Positions 10,046 through 20,325 of a DNA stretch of 64,000 nucleotides are shown piece by piece. Location of the stretch: the NCBI GenBank assembly GCA_963693305.1, contig OY855903.1, forward strand, positions 33,330,251-33,394,250, read 5' to 3'. The notes beneath the pieces are model-generated. The model did not search any database, was not told where the DNA came from, and saw nothing but the letters and a program-made list of their open reading frames with translations. This DNA is from Meandrina meandrites. Taxonomy: Eukaryota > Cnidaria > Anthozoa > Scleractinia > Meandrinidae. A program made the translations under genes and the position numbers. Each line of letters starts with the position of its first letter. The stretch's first letter is position 1.

Positions 10046-11330
10046 GTGACAGTTATGGGCCACCGTAGTTTTAGAATCATCTTGCCATCCACATTGTTGA
10101 CTTTTGAAATAAAAAAGGGACTTTCAATTCCCAGACACCTGTTAATGATGAACAAGAGTACAGCCAATTCATAAAATAAATTAAAGATAAGCTGTAATAG
10201 TTTTCCTGTACAAAAGTGTTCCTAGGTCAAACATTCTTGAACAAAGTACAACAGATGATTATGCTAACAGGAGACAACAACAAGTTGTTATAGTTATGGA
10301 CTAAAAACATGGTACAACAAAACAGATAAACTTTGAGAACTTTACACTGACTTGGTGTGAATTGTTGTGTCTGAAGAAACTGAGCAAGTGATGTGCTACT
10401 AAGGGTTAGCAAATTTCAAGGACAATATCCCAGGTACTTCTGGATTGTCCTCGTCCATGACAAAAGAAATGCCTAAATAAATATCAAATAATAAGAGTAT
10501 AGTATCAATGTGTGAGGTTTTCAACAATAAAGATAAATTTCATAGAGCTTACATTATTTCACTAACCCTTTTGGTGTGAAAGTCGACTTTTGTCAACATT
10601 TGGAGGAGTGGTCATTGAACCACTTGTGACGTCATCAGTTTGAACTTCAGTCAACTTTTCAGATAAGCAACTGACACAGCGTGGATTGATCTTTCCATAG
10701 GACTATGCATTTTGTCTATCCACTTCATTCTGACAGAGCTAATCGAAAAATACACGCTCCGTTTTTGGTGCGAAATTGGTGCATAAACAGGCCAACACAC
10801 CTGTAATTGATCAATGTCCCCTTTCCAGGTTTACTGATGATTTTGTCCAAACTTTTCCTGCCAGAAAGAAGGATGTGAAGAGTAAAAAGGAACGAGGATA
10901 AGAAAGCAGGAAAAAAAAAAAGAAGGAAAAGGAGCAAGAGAAAATTTGGAATGGTTTCGGCAAAACAAAAAATTCAAAAACTCCAACTTTTGGCTTATGC
11001 GCATGCAGCAAACTGAAATATTGTACATTGTTACACGGAATCTTTATCAAAATGTTGCTGCAATGTGGAAAAGTGCTTTAATAGCAGAGTTGGGACAAAA
11101 TTAGCATCGTAACACCAAAAATGTGGTTAAGCAGTTAAAAAAATGTGTTTTCTCGGGGAAATTCAGCAGTGAAAGGATTAAAACAGAACTCTTGATCCCT
11201 CTTTCCTTATCATTTGTTTATTTTGTCTTTTTTTGTGGGAAACAGAAACTCCTACCCAACCAATATTCGGTTTGTCTGTGCCGAACAAGCCCCATCTACA
11301 ACCCGCTTTAACCCCACAAACATAAAAAAT
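10046..11330. other. No recognised gene
   Basis: Upstream flank of the zinc-ribbon exon, then AT-rich DNA with no recognisable coding sequence. An A-rich stretch at about 10909-10945 produces overlapping Phe-rich ORFs on the minus strand that I consider meaningless. Confidence 0.5.
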
Positions 11331-11430
11331 GCACACATACATGATAGGGGTTCAGGCACAGCAGTTTAAGCAGTTTTTTCCCCGAAACTGCTTGAACTGC
11401 TGTGTCCAGAACCCCTATCATTTATGTGTG
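11331..11430. repeat. Strong hairpin / palindromic MITE-like repeat
   Basis: Arms of about 46 bases (11331-11376 and 11384-11430) are complementary with a few mismatches. They share ATGATAGGGGTTC and ACAGCAGTT.AAGCAGTTT. A loop of about seven bases separates them. Confidence 0.85.
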
Positions 11431-11639
11431 TGAGTGTAAAATAATGCAAACAGTATAACAATTAAATTGCGTGACTTAGTGGTCCAGTGAAGCTGAAATC
11501 TAATGCGTGGATGTGCCAATTTCTTGTTTTGAAGAAATCTCTGCACTGTATATATACACAAAGGTGTGCCCGAATTATTTTCTATTGAAGAAATATCTGC
11601 ACTCGTATATACGCCAAAATGGCAGCCGCAAGATATTCG

Positions 11640-12500
11640 TCCGATGTTCTGCAAATGTTTTACGGCCCAATACAGGAGGAGGAAAACAGACACCTGCCTC
11701 AACCGTTACAACCTGGTCTGATGCAAAGATGAAACTTCAAGAAGAAGCCTTGAGCCACAGAGCAATCAGTGATGCTGTCAAAGATCTTCAACAAAATGGA
11801 CGTCTCACTGTGCAAGGGATAGATGTTCGAGTGTCAAAACAAGACATGGTTCAGGTTGATAATCTGCTGCACAAATGTGTTGATGCCCTTGTTCAGCATC
11901 TCAACAACCACTTTTTAAAACAACCTTCCTCTCTTCTCCCACCTAACAGTGTTCGACCCTCTCCTGCTGCCTTCACCTGATTCAGTAGCATTCTTAGAGT
12001 ATGGCAAAGGTAAAATCCAAGAAATTGCAAATATCTATGCCCCCAAAAAAGTGACAGAGGTAGTTGCTTAGTTTGAGTTGTTTAAGTTTCACAGGCGAGG
12101 TTCGACACTCCAGCTCCAAGTAAGCTGATGGAAGAAACACAAGCTGTGTTAAAGAAGCTGCTACAAATGGACGCTTTTTTTCCTCATCTCGGTTCAGTTA
12201 CAGAAGCAATTCTCGTGTTGCCCATATCCAATGCTTGGCCTGAGCATGGCGCAAGTTTCATCAAGAGAATCAAGACAAGACTGAGATTAGGTCTTTCGAA
12301 TAAGATGCTAGAAAGGCTACTCCACTTTTCTGTGAATGGCCCTGATGTTTGCACCGAAGAGTGTAAACAGATCATAACAGAGGCTGCCAAGCTTTGCCTG
12401 AGCCAGAGGAACAGAAAGAAAAGAACCCTGGGATCTGCCTTGGCAAGGAAGAGAGTGTTTGTTAGCACTGGTTCGAGCCAGATGACACAGTCACTGATTT
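11640..12500 (+). pseudogene. hAT-like (ZNF862-type) transposase-derived pseudogene
   Basis: The sequence matches the C-terminal half of cnidarian and vertebrate ZNF862-like proteins, domesticated hAT transposases. Visible blocks are VFDPLLLPSPDSVAFLEYGK, then IQEIANIYAPKK, and the dimerisation-region signature ILVLPISNAWPEHGASFIKR, followed by TRLRLGLSNKMLERLLHFS. A tail of basic residues follows. The frame shifts near 11950, meets TAG near 12070 and shifts again near 12100, so it is not functional. The catalytic residues of the N-terminal half were not found. Confidence 0.65.
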
Positions 12501-12660
12501 GCTGGCAAGTACAACAAAATAATTTGCCATTTTACTTCCTTGATAATATTTTAAAGAGTCTATGTAGCTTTCAGCCATGTTGGGGCTCTAGCTATCCTGC
12601 ATTATTCTACACTGTACAGTAACTAATTTCAGGTGTGTTGTATTTTGTTAAATTTTCACT

Positions 12661-12906
12661 TTTAAGCTGGAGGCGGAACCAGAAAATAAGGAAGATCACT
12701 CAAGAGCTGCCCTGGCAGAAGCTGACCCTGAAGTGGAAATGGAGTTAACCACAGATGTTATATGTGAGACTCGTGTAAACGAAACGTCACTGTTGACGAT
12801 GGTGCAAAGACCTAAATGAGATCCTTTTACTTATCAACGTCTGCCCAGATGAGATTGAGGAAGATTCGGCCCATGAAGCCTACGAATCAGATTTTGATGA
12901 TTTTTA
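12661..12906 (+). pseudogene. Acidic coding relic, possibly the C-terminal exon of the hAT-like gene
   Basis: Acidic peptide stretches (LEAEPENKEDHSRAALAEAD, and after a frame break DEIEEDSAHEAYESDFDDF followed by TAA) look like a degraded C-terminus. They follow the hAT-like pseudogene on the same strand. The identity is not established. Confidence 0.35.
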
Positions 12907-13436
12907 ATGACTGAAGAATTTAGACTTTTGTCTATGTATTCATCAGAGTAACTTTCATTCAAACTCTAATCAGGAACGTTTTTTATTAAGGAGACGCCTT
13001 ATGTTGAATAAGTGAACAGTAATGTAAAAATTCAAAAACTACAAAGAAAAGTCTTGTTACATCTGATGATATTACTTTGTGATGCAATGTCAACCAATAT
13101 GGCGCAGAAGTTCAATTTGTAATCTTTATAACCATAGTTAAAAAATGGCTGAAATTCGGCAAATGTTTTACCAGTTTAGAGAACTCCCTTACCTGTTGTG
13201 CAGAAAACTAGGGAGAATCCTGAAGGAAGCCTTCAATTTGGCGGAAAATGGACTCATGTTGGTCTACGTGAGCTGAATTGTGCTGTTTTTTTATTTTATG
13301 GCATATTTTAAACAGGAAAGTTATTCTTCTCCTGTGTGTTATTTTATGCTTGAGATATTGCAAGAGACAAAGTTCTTTACTACTGGGGTCTTTTAGTTAG
13401 TGTTTTTTCTTGCTAAGGGAAATAAATGTAAGGATA
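12907..13436. other. No recognised gene
   Basis: AT-rich sequence without a recognised feature. Confidence 0.5.
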
Positions 13437-13998
13437 GATATTGAAACGGCGGGGCTAAAGTACAGGTCACAGGTTACAGGTTACAGGTCACAGGTCAAAA
13501 AAATGAAACATTTGGAGGGTATGTACTGAGGCCCAAAATGATGAACAAAACTTGTTGCGGTTAGCTTTTACCCCTGTTGGCTTGCAGTTATGTTTTACTC
13601 TGGATGCTTGCGGTTAGCTTTAATTCAGGTTGCTTGCAATAAGCTTTTACTCCGGTTTGCTTGCAGTTAGCTTTTACTCTGGTTTGCTTGCGGTTAGCTT
13701 TCACTCCGGTTGGCTTGCAGTTAGCTTTTATTTGTTGGTTAGGGCAGTACTCTATATATTTTCCTTTTTTTTTCCTTTATAGAGTACTGCCCTAACCAGC
13801 AACTAAAAGCTAACCGCAAGCAAACCAAAGTGAAAGCTAACCACAAGCAAACCAGAGTAAAAGCTAACCGCAAGCAAACAGGGGTAAAAGCTAACCGTAA
13901 CTGACAAGTTTTGTTTATCATTTTGGGCTTCAGAACATACCCTTCAAATGTTATTTTTTTGACCTGTGACCTGTACTTTAGCCCCACCGATATTGAAA
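13437..13998. mobile_element. Long-TIR MITE with 10-bp target duplication (MULE-like)
   Basis: GATATTGAAA occurs at 13437-13446 and 13989-13998 on both sides of an inverted-repeat element (13447-13988). The ends read GG(C/T)GGGGCTAAAGTACAGG. The arms carry tandem units of about 30 bases built on TTGCTTGCGGTTAGCTTTTA: roughly seven on the left, four on the right. Central arms AGGGCAGTACTCTATA and its complement surround a short T-rich loop. Long TIRs with a 9-10-bp duplication fit Mutator-like elements. No transposase is present. Confidence 0.85.
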
Positions 13999-14700
13999 TG
14001 AAGCTGAAGATTTCGGAATTTAATTATATTTTTCCTTCTAGTTCAAAATGGAAGAATAAAAATAAAACCAAGCAATTACTTTCATCTTTCTCATTGGAAT
14101 CAAACTAACAATAATTTGACTTTGTAGTTTTTTTTGATTTGGCACTGCAAAAGAATGCCAAATAGCATCAAGTGTTTTCCATGTTTTCACTTGTGCCCAA
14201 AAACAAAAAAGAGGAAACAAGTGATGGACACAACTTCCATTTTCTAATGTAAGTCCTAAAATGGAGGAAATGGTGTCTATTTTGCTATTTTTCCATTTTT
14301 GCATTAAAAATGGATAACAGGAAAATGGACAACGACACCATGAATATGACATTTTTTTTTATTTTTCCACTTGACTGATAGTAATAGACAGTGAAAAAAG
14401 TTGGCAAATTTCGTTCTTCAACTGTAACCGTATTGTCTTTTCCATTTTTGGAGAAGAAAAAAACGGTTTGGCAGAATCGTGCACGGACCAATTTCCTAAC
14501 CGAAATTTTGAGGTGGTATGTTTATGTGCAGGATTTTTAACATGAGAAGTGAATTCAGAGTACGTTGTTTCATTTAAAAAAAAAAATGGAGTAGAATTTC
14601 AGTTTTTTAGTTGTACTTATCAAATTGAGGTGGTGGTTTTTTAAGATGTACTGATAAATTATTTTCAGCTTACCTACCTACCTATACCTATATCTCTTTA
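13999..14700. other. No recognised gene
   Basis: AT-rich spacer before the LINE 3' end. Nothing recognised. Confidence 0.45.
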
Positions 14701-14722
14701 TGCCACAAGGCACATAAGTCTT

Positions 14723-15396
14723 TCATATTCTCTTTCCACCCACTACGGTTTGCTGCGAGGGTTCTGAAAAAAAGTTAACTGAATTCTTATTAATGTTAAT
14801 TTGTTCACATAAAAGATTTATTTTATTTTTTAAACCTGATTTATTTTCTTGGGCCATTTTATTCTTATTTATGCTGTCAGAAGGTTGATTCTCAAGGTGA
14901 ATCCAAACTTTGAGAATATTCATTGTCATTTGTAACTTGAAAGATAATCTACCAAGTTCATTTCTCAATGCAAGATTTGATGAACATTTGTTTAAACCTA
15001 TGTGTTTTCTCAATGAGTCTTTTTCCCAGCTATTATAATCACATTTATCATAAATTCCCCAAACTTCGGAGCAATAAGTTTAAATTGGAGAAGAAAGTTT
15101 GTTGATGATGTAGATTGGTAATTTAAAAAAATCAAGATAATGACGAGTGGCAAAAAAGAACCTCTTTGTTTTTTCTTTTAACTTTTCTTGATGATTTGTG
15201 AACAATAACTCTTGTTTTTGTCGGATTAATGTTTAGAATCCAATCCTGGCAGTATTTTGATACTCTGTCAAAACTTTATTGCAAACGTTCTGCAGAACAA
15301 GATATTTAAAGTAAATCTTGGCATAAAGTAGACAGTTTAAGTGTGAATGTCCAGCAGTAAGATAGCATCTTTAGCATTGTTGTAAGAATGCAAGGC
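14723..15396 (-). pseudogene. LINE reverse transcriptase, C-terminal part
   Basis: On the minus strand the translation includes EVWGIYDKCDYNSWEKDSLR, then SSNLALRNELGRLSFKLQMT and ILKVWIHLENQPSDS. This is the typical region C-terminal to the RT domain of cnidarian LINEs. Stops and frameshifts occur upstream (15060-15370). It is the 3' half of the LINE whose RT core lies at 20144-20325, the two separated by the DIRS insertion. Reading across the insertion restores the family-typical NELP. Confidence 0.75.
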
Positions 15397-15468
15397 AATC
15401 ACAGATTATGCTAGGGCCGCTTGCGGCCTGCAGTATAAGATGGATTATACGAAGATAAAGGAGACGAA

Positions 15469-15604
15469 TATAACAATGTGTAACCAACTTTATTTCGCTC
15501 TGAAATACAGCGCATTTAAAGAAAACTTGAATAATTAACATAATTAACATAAATTCAGACAGCCCATAAGTCCTTGCGCCACACCACTCCAATTCGCCAT
15601 TTTA
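15469..15604. repeat. DIRS inverted terminal repeat, 3' side
   Basis: Complementary to 19992-20120. It includes AACCAACTTTATTTCGCTCT and TGCGCCACACCACTCC. It differs from its partner mainly by a roughly ten-base duplication (ATAATTAACA). Confidence 0.9.
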
Positions 15605-15788
15605 TTGAGCGTACCAGAAGTGGACGACAAGCTTGAAAATCAAGAGAAAAAGACTGTAACAAAAATTATCCTGGAACAGCTAATGAACCTGCAAACAGAA
15701 GAAAAGACAATGGATTAAACATAAGAAGCACCTGGTATGAACATGACCCAAAAGGATAGGTCCTTGGAAAAGGGAGAGGCGGGAGGGA

Positions 15789-15904
15789 CATTGTTATATT
15801 CGTCTCCTTTATCTTCGTATAATCCATCTTATACTGCAGGCCGCAAGCTGCCCTAGCATAATCTGTGATTATACTTCAGAACAGTCGCCTCATATAACAA
15901 TGTG
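15789..15904. repeat. DIRS internal complementary region
   Basis: The left portion (15789-15870) is the reverse complement of the element's outer end at 15399-15480. The right portion is the reverse complement of the other end (20110-20141). They meet at CTGTGATTATACTTC. In DIRS elements this region is thought to template completion and circularisation of the cDNA. Confidence 0.9.
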
Positions 15905-15923
15905 TTTTTAAAGTGGGTCATGT

Positions 15924-17100
15924 TCACTGAATCGGTAAACTGCCAACATTCAGCAATGTCTTTGTAATGCTAGAATTGTGTCTAGGCCTGTAATAAAAAC
16001 GCCTGAACGTGGAGTCGGTAGACCAATCAGCAATATCTAAGATATCCTGCAGAGAGGCACCCCTTTCATAGGCAGCTGATGCAGACGCTCCTCTTACTGA
16101 GTGAGCTTTAAAAATACTTGTATCAATACCTGCACGAGAGATTATATCCTTCAGCCACCTACTGAGGGAAGCACCTGTAATGGGCTTGTGGGGGCGAATG
16201 TATGATAATAAAAGCTTGTTGGGTTTAGATGGATCCAAGGGACGGAAGTCTGAAGTGCGATGTTCATATACTTTCAGACACTTAACCTTTGGATTTTCCT
16301 CAAAACTAGCATGAAATGAAGTTTTTAGACCCTGGCCTGCTCGGGATTTCTTAGTTAAATCTGGGAGTGCAAAGGTCACTCCTTCAGGGATAAAGCGCCT
16401 GTACCTAAGGTCATGAGAAACCACTTCAGATACCCTTTCCATAGCCGTAAGCGCTAGGAGAAAACCAAGCTTCTGGGATAAATCCTTAACAGAGAGAGAC
16501 TCGTTGACCCCTAAACCATCAATAAAGGAAACAACAAGGCTCACATCCCAGGTACTAGAATATCGAGGTAAAGGCGGTCTAAGATTGTATGCTCCCTTTA
16601 ACAGCTGGACTACTAAGGGGTGTTCCCCAACCCTAACTGAATCAATTTTAGGGTGAGTACTAGAAATGGCAGACCGGTAAACATTAAGAGTCCTATAAGC
16701 CCTCCCAAGATTAAATTCAGAAGTGAGGAACTCTAAAATGGACTCTACAGAAGCATGAACTGAATTAAGTTTCCGTTCTCGACACCAGCTATCCCATCTT
16801 CGCCAAGCTGATGCATAGGCTTTGGATGTTCCATCCCTCCAGGCTGCAACAAGTAGGATTTGAGCTGGTTGTGAAATGCCTGCTTCTGAATATGATTGGC
16901 GGATAGTAGCCAACCTGCTAGTTGAAAGTTCGACAAGGGGTGGACTTCTCCTTGTCGTGTCAGCAGGCCCTGGTAGTGAGGGAACAGAATGGGCGGTGCT
17001 ACACACAACTCGAGAAGCAGAGGGTACCATGGCTGTGACTGCCAGACCGGTGCAACTAGAACAAGGTGTGACACATTCTGGTCTAGTAACTGTCTGAGGC
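15924..17100 (-). CDS. DIRS tyrosine recombinase (YR)
   Basis: Catalyses integration of the circular cDNA. The C-terminal 350 residues or so form the recombinase: an N-terminal DNA-binding part (WRDGTSKAYASAWRRWDSW), the first catalytic Arg in LALTAMERVSEV, the H-x-x-R box in FKAHSVRGASASAAYERG, and the Tyr region RRFYYRPRHNSS. It stops at 15924. The same frame is open without interruption up to 19235, overlapping the whole RT frame. I therefore place the functional start only approximately near 17100, where the translation becomes recombinase-like; the exact initiation is unknown. It overlaps the RT-RNase H frame by about 350 bases, as is usual in DIRS elements. Confidence 0.85.
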
Positions 17101-18787
17101 AGCGGCCTACTAGAGCAAAGGGAGGGAATGCATATCCCCTCACTTTGCTCCAGTCCTGGGAAAACGCATCCACTGCCTCTGAATGAGGGTCTGGTCTCCA
17201 ACTGTAAAACCGTGGAAGTTGAGTTGAGAGACGAGAGGCAAAAAGGTCTACCTCCAAGGGGCCCCAGACCTGATTTAGTTCCGCGAACAAAAGGGGGTCC
17301 AGTTTCCAGTCGTGATGGTCTAGAAATACTCGAGATTCTCGGTCTGCTCGGACATTTAGTACCCCTGGTAAATACTGAGCCTCGATGAGGACATTGTGGT
17401 GAAGGCACCACTCCCATAGATCTAATGCCAAACGTGCCAGAACTGGGGATTTTGTGCCCCCCCATCTTGTCAAATTGTCCATTAACAAGCGGACTCGCAT
17501 TTGAACTTTGCCTTTCACAAAGGTCTTGACAGCAAATGCCCCAGCCAGAAGTTCGAGACAATTTAGAAAAGTGTGGAAAAGTGATTCCCCTTGAGACCAC
17601 TGACCCCCTGTGGACACTCCGTTGCAAAATGCCCCCCAACCTTGTCGGGAGGCATCTGTTTCGATTACTAAGTCTGGAGAACCTGAAACCAGAGCTTTTC
17701 CATTCCATGCTTCCAGGTTGTCCCTCCACCAGACCAATTCCTCTTTGGCCTGAGGGGAAAGCGGGGTAGCAAAGTCGTAGGTTTGAGAATCTACTAAAGC
17801 CCTGTTTTTCTCGTTTTGCAAGTGGCGGAAGTGGAGGGGCCCGGGAAAGACAGCTTGAATGGTAGAGGTGAGGTGTCCTAGTAACTTGGCTAGTTGTCTG
17901 ACTGTTACTAGTGGCGAGTCCAGTAAGGTCTGACACTCCTTTCTTACTTTCCTGATTTTGTCCCGAGGGAGTGCAAGGGACAGAGTGAGCGAGTCTACCA
18001 CAAATCCTAGAAATTCCATCCTTGTGGAAGGGACTAGAACTGACTTCAGATAGTTTATCATGAAGCCCAACCCTTGCAGAAGATCTAGGGCAGTTGAGGC
18101 GTGTTGGAGGGCAATGTCCCGGGACTGAGCCATAATTAGCATGTCGTCTAAATAGACTATCAGCCTGATGCCCAGTTGTCGTAACAGGGCTACTACAGGT
18201 TTTATAAGTTTCGTGAAGACTCTGGGAGCACTTGCGAGCCCGAAGGGCAGGCAGGCAAACTCGTACATAGTTTCTTTCCAAACAAACCTCAGAAACTTTT
18301 GGTGGTTCTTCCATACTGGCACCGTGAAATAGGCATCCTTCAGGTCTATCTTGACCATAAAATCGCCTTTTCTTAACAGATCCCTCAGCATATGAATCCC
18401 CTCCATTTTGAAATGTTCGTAAGGAATGAACTGATTGAGAGGGCGGAGATTCACTACAGGCCTCTGGCCACCCCCTTTTTTGGGGACTAGAAAAATTGAA
18501 CTCACAAACCCTTGATGTAACTGTCCCGGGGGAACCACATGGATAGCCTTTTTGTCTAGCATTTGTTGTATTTCCAGGTCTATAAGAGCCATATTCTCCT
18601 TTGTGTGAGGAACTGTCAGCGGGACAGATAACTGGTGTGGGGTACCCACAAGGTCTAGATGAAACCCCTGAACGGTTTCCAAGACCCAAGGGTCTTTGCT
18701 TATAACAACCCAGTTTGAAATGCAATGCTTCAGGCGTCCTGCTAAGGGGAGGTGATCTACGGCTAAAGGATTTAAATGTAACATCAT
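16745..18787 (-). CDS. DIRS reverse transcriptase-RNase H
   Basis: Copies the element RNA into DNA and removes the RNA strand. The 680-residue frame starts MMLHLNPLAVDHLPLAG. RT blocks in order are SIFLVPKKGGGQRPVVNLR, DFMVKIDLKDAYFTVPV, CLPFGLASAPRVFTK and the catalytic LIVYLDDMLIMAQ. RNase H follows at about residue 370 with LVIETDASRQGWGAFCNG. The C-terminal domain (ADRESRVFLDHHDW and onward) corresponds to the extra methylase-like region seen in many DIRS polyproteins; I did not confirm that identity. The Met codon lies 26 bases after the gag-like stop, suggesting reinitiation or a bypass. Confidence 0.92.
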   Translation of the reverse strand: MMLHLNPLAVDHLPLAGRLKHCISNWVVISKDPWVLETVQGFHLDLVGTPHQLSVPLTVPHTKENMALIDLEIQQMLDKKAIHVVPPGQLHQGFVSSIFLVPKKGGGQRPVVNLRPLNQFIPYEHFKMEGIHMLRDLLRKGDFMVKIDLKDAYFTVPVWKNHQKFLRFVWKETMYEFACLPFGLASAPRVFTKLIKPVVALLRQLGIRLIVYLDDMLIMAQSRDIALQHASTALDLLQGLGFMINYLKSVLVPSTRMEFLGFVVDSLTLSLALPRDKIRKVRKECQTLLDSPLVTVRQLAKLLGHLTSTIQAVFPGPLHFRHLQNEKNRALVDSQTYDFATPLSPQAKEELVWWRDNLEAWNGKALVSGSPDLVIETDASRQGWGAFCNGVSTGGQWSQGESLFHTFLNCLELLAGAFAVKTFVKGKVQMRVRLLMDNLTRWGGTKSPVLARLALDLWEWCLHHNVLIEAQYLPGVLNVRADRESRVFLDHHDWKLDPLLFAELNQVWGPLEVDLFASRLSTQLPRFYSWRPDPHSEAVDAFSQDWSKVRGYAFPPFALVGRCLRQLLDQNVSHLVLVAPVWQSQPWYPLLLELCVAPPILFPHYQGLLTRQGEVHPLSNFQLAGWLLSANHIQKQAFHNQLKSYLLQPGGMEHPKPMHQLGEDGIAGVENGNLIQFMLL

Positions 18788-18813
18788 ACCTGGTGGTAAG
18801 TGAGAAGGCCTCT

Positions 18814-19974
18814 CTACTGGGTGGTTGGAGGGATTTGCTGCAGGGCTCCTCTGGCACCCCTGCCTCGGCCTCTGAATGAACCCCGAAACTGGCCGAAGCT
18901 GCTGGCATTTGGGAACCTTTGATTGGCACCACCCCAGCGGTTCCCTCGTCTCCTGAAGGGGGTGGTGCGGCCTTGAAAAAACTGAGCAGGTCGTGAATTC
19001 TGCCCCACAGAAGCAGCTGAAAGTAAGGTCTTTGCTGTCTCTGATCTGGTTTTGATCCTTGCTTCAAATCCCTCCCCAAACAAACTTTTGCCAGCTTGCG
19101 GAAACTCTTCGGAGGCAAGAGATGATAGAGTTCCCTTTGAATTGATTTTGTTAAGGACAGCCTTGCGTCGCTCCTTTGACAAAAGTGCAGAGGCATTACC
19201 CAGTAGACGCAGTGCATTTGATGTGATTGCTCCAAGATCCTTCATCTGCTCATAACTGAGGATCACGTTTTCACCCGGCTTAGTCTCAGCAAGAAAGCCG
19301 TAAACATGCTCAAATAATAGGGCTACCGGGCCCATGGTGTCTAGCACACGATCCTGCAAAAATTTATTGTCCTTGTCGACAGCTTTGACGCCAGGCAGGA
19401 GTGATGGGAGATAGTTATCCAAAGTGGGAGTGTATACACAATCAACATCTGGATGTGGGTACTTTCTAGTAATTGCTTTCCTCTCAAAGGCAGACAATGG
19501 CTTTTGCAAAGTGCCTAAGAATGCTGATAACTGTTCACTTGCTTGCCAGCGAGCGCTAAGGCAAAGTTCATCGTCTTCGTCATCCTCTCCCACAGGATGA
19601 GAAGTGCCCGGGTTTGCACCATCGGGCTCTAATAGAACTAGCTCGTCAGAGTAGTTATCTGCCCCTCTTGGCCTTTTAGTCGCCGGGGTATACGCAGTGG
19701 TGTCATTTTTGTTTGCCGAGTGAGCCTTGGACGCTCCGGCAGAGTTTGATTTCCTAACAGAACCTGGAGCCTTGGGCGCTCCATGGACACCATCTTCGTG
19801 TGAAGAACTATTAAAGGCTTGCCGAAGGAAATTTAGAGCTTCGGGATCATTAAAAATCTGCTGAACGAGGGAGACAGGACGTAAATTACCTTCCCCTTCC
19901 TTCGGTGCAGCTCCTTGAGGTGAGATGGCTGTATTATCCGAAGGATTGTCATCACCACGCGAAGTAGCGGACAT
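18814..19974 (-). CDS. DIRS gag-like ORF1 protein
   Basis: A 386-residue frame, the first in the element, starting MSATSRGDDNPSDN just inside the inverted terminal repeat. It has an acidic, Ser/Pro-rich N-terminal third (EDDEDDELCLSARWQ), a middle region with YTPTLDNYLPSLLPGVKAV and a basic C-terminus (RGSFRGRGRGARGALQ) typical of nucleic-acid binding. There is no CCHC knuckle. By position it should be the structural protein that packages the RNA. The frame is intact. Confidence 0.85.
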   Translation of the reverse strand: MSATSRGDDNPSDNTAISPQGAAPKEGEGNLRPVSLVQQIFNDPEALNFLRQAFNSSSHEDGVHGAPKAPGSVRKSNSAGASKAHSANKNDTTAYTPATKRPRGADNYSDELVLLEPDGANPGTSHPVGEDDEDDELCLSARWQASEQLSAFLGTLQKPLSAFERKAITRKYPHPDVDCVYTPTLDNYLPSLLPGVKAVDKDNKFLQDRVLDTMGPVALLFEHVYGFLAETKPGENVILSYEQMKDLGAITSNALRLLGNASALLSKERRKAVLNKINSKGTLSSLASEEFPQAGKSLFGEGFEARIKTRSETAKTLLSAASVGQNSRPAQFFQGRTTPFRRRGNRWGGANQRFPNASSFGQFRGSFRGRGRGARGALQQIPPTTQ

Positions 19975-19991
19975 CTTGTGTTCAGAGCGAA

Positions 19992-20120
19992 ATAAAATGG
20001 CGAATTGGAGTGGTGTGGCGCAAGGACTTATGGGCTGTCTGAATTTATGTTAATTATTCAAGTTTTCTTTAAATGCGCTGTATTTCAGAGCAAAATAAAG
20101 TTGGTTACACATTGTTATAT
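19992..20120. repeat. DIRS inverted terminal repeat, 5' side
   Basis: Complement of 15469-15604. It lies immediately upstream of the gag-like start at 19974 and probably contains promoter sequence. No TATA box was assigned. Confidence 0.9.
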
Positions 20121-20143
20121 GAGGCGACTGTTCTGAAGTATAA

Positions 20144-20325
20144 TTCGTTGAGATTGAGGTTAAAAAGTAGCGGGGAAACTATACAGCCTTGTGAAACTCC
20201 TTTATCATAATTAAAAAATTCTAAATGATTGTAATTGTCTCTGTATTTTGAATGGGAATACATGTTAGATATTATTTTATGAAAGGTGCTGTAATGTTTG
20301 TCACTAAGACTTGGGCACACACAGC
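20144..20325 (-). pseudogene. LINE reverse transcriptase core fragment
   Basis: Shows HKIISNMYSHSK and FFNYDKGVSQGCIVSPLLFN, the RT block before the catalytic YADD. The block reads LNLNE and is then cut by the DIRS insertion. It continues at 14723-15396 on the same strand, and its own upstream part is at 22440-22790. Confidence 0.8.

Larger units (their letters stand above)
15399..20141 (-). mobile_element. Complete DIRS-like (tyrosine recombinase) retrotransposon
   Basis: DIRS elements replicate by reverse transcription, probably through a circular DNA, and insert with a tyrosine recombinase rather than a DDE integrase, making no target duplication. This copy is about 4.74 kb with its 5' end at 20141. 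It has gag-like, RT-RNase H and YR frames, terminal inverted repeats, and an internal complementary region at 15789-15904 that joins the complements of both termini. It sits inside a LINE, bordered on each side by the dinucleotide AA (15397-15398 and 20142-20143; TT on the coding strand), which is also the dinucleotide at the circle junction within the internal region. All three frames are open, so the insertion is probably young. Confidence 0.92.

Noticed and set aside
10725..11050. Phe-rich minus-strand ORFs
   Set aside because: They translate an A-rich low-complexity stretch.
17128..17769. Plus-strand ORFs within the DIRS element
   Set aside because: They are antisense shadows of the RT-RNase H and recombinase frames with no family resemblance.
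20105..20143. Extension of the LINE RT ORF to 20105
   Set aside because: The last 13 codons (after LNLNEL) are read from the DIRS terminus, not from the LINE.
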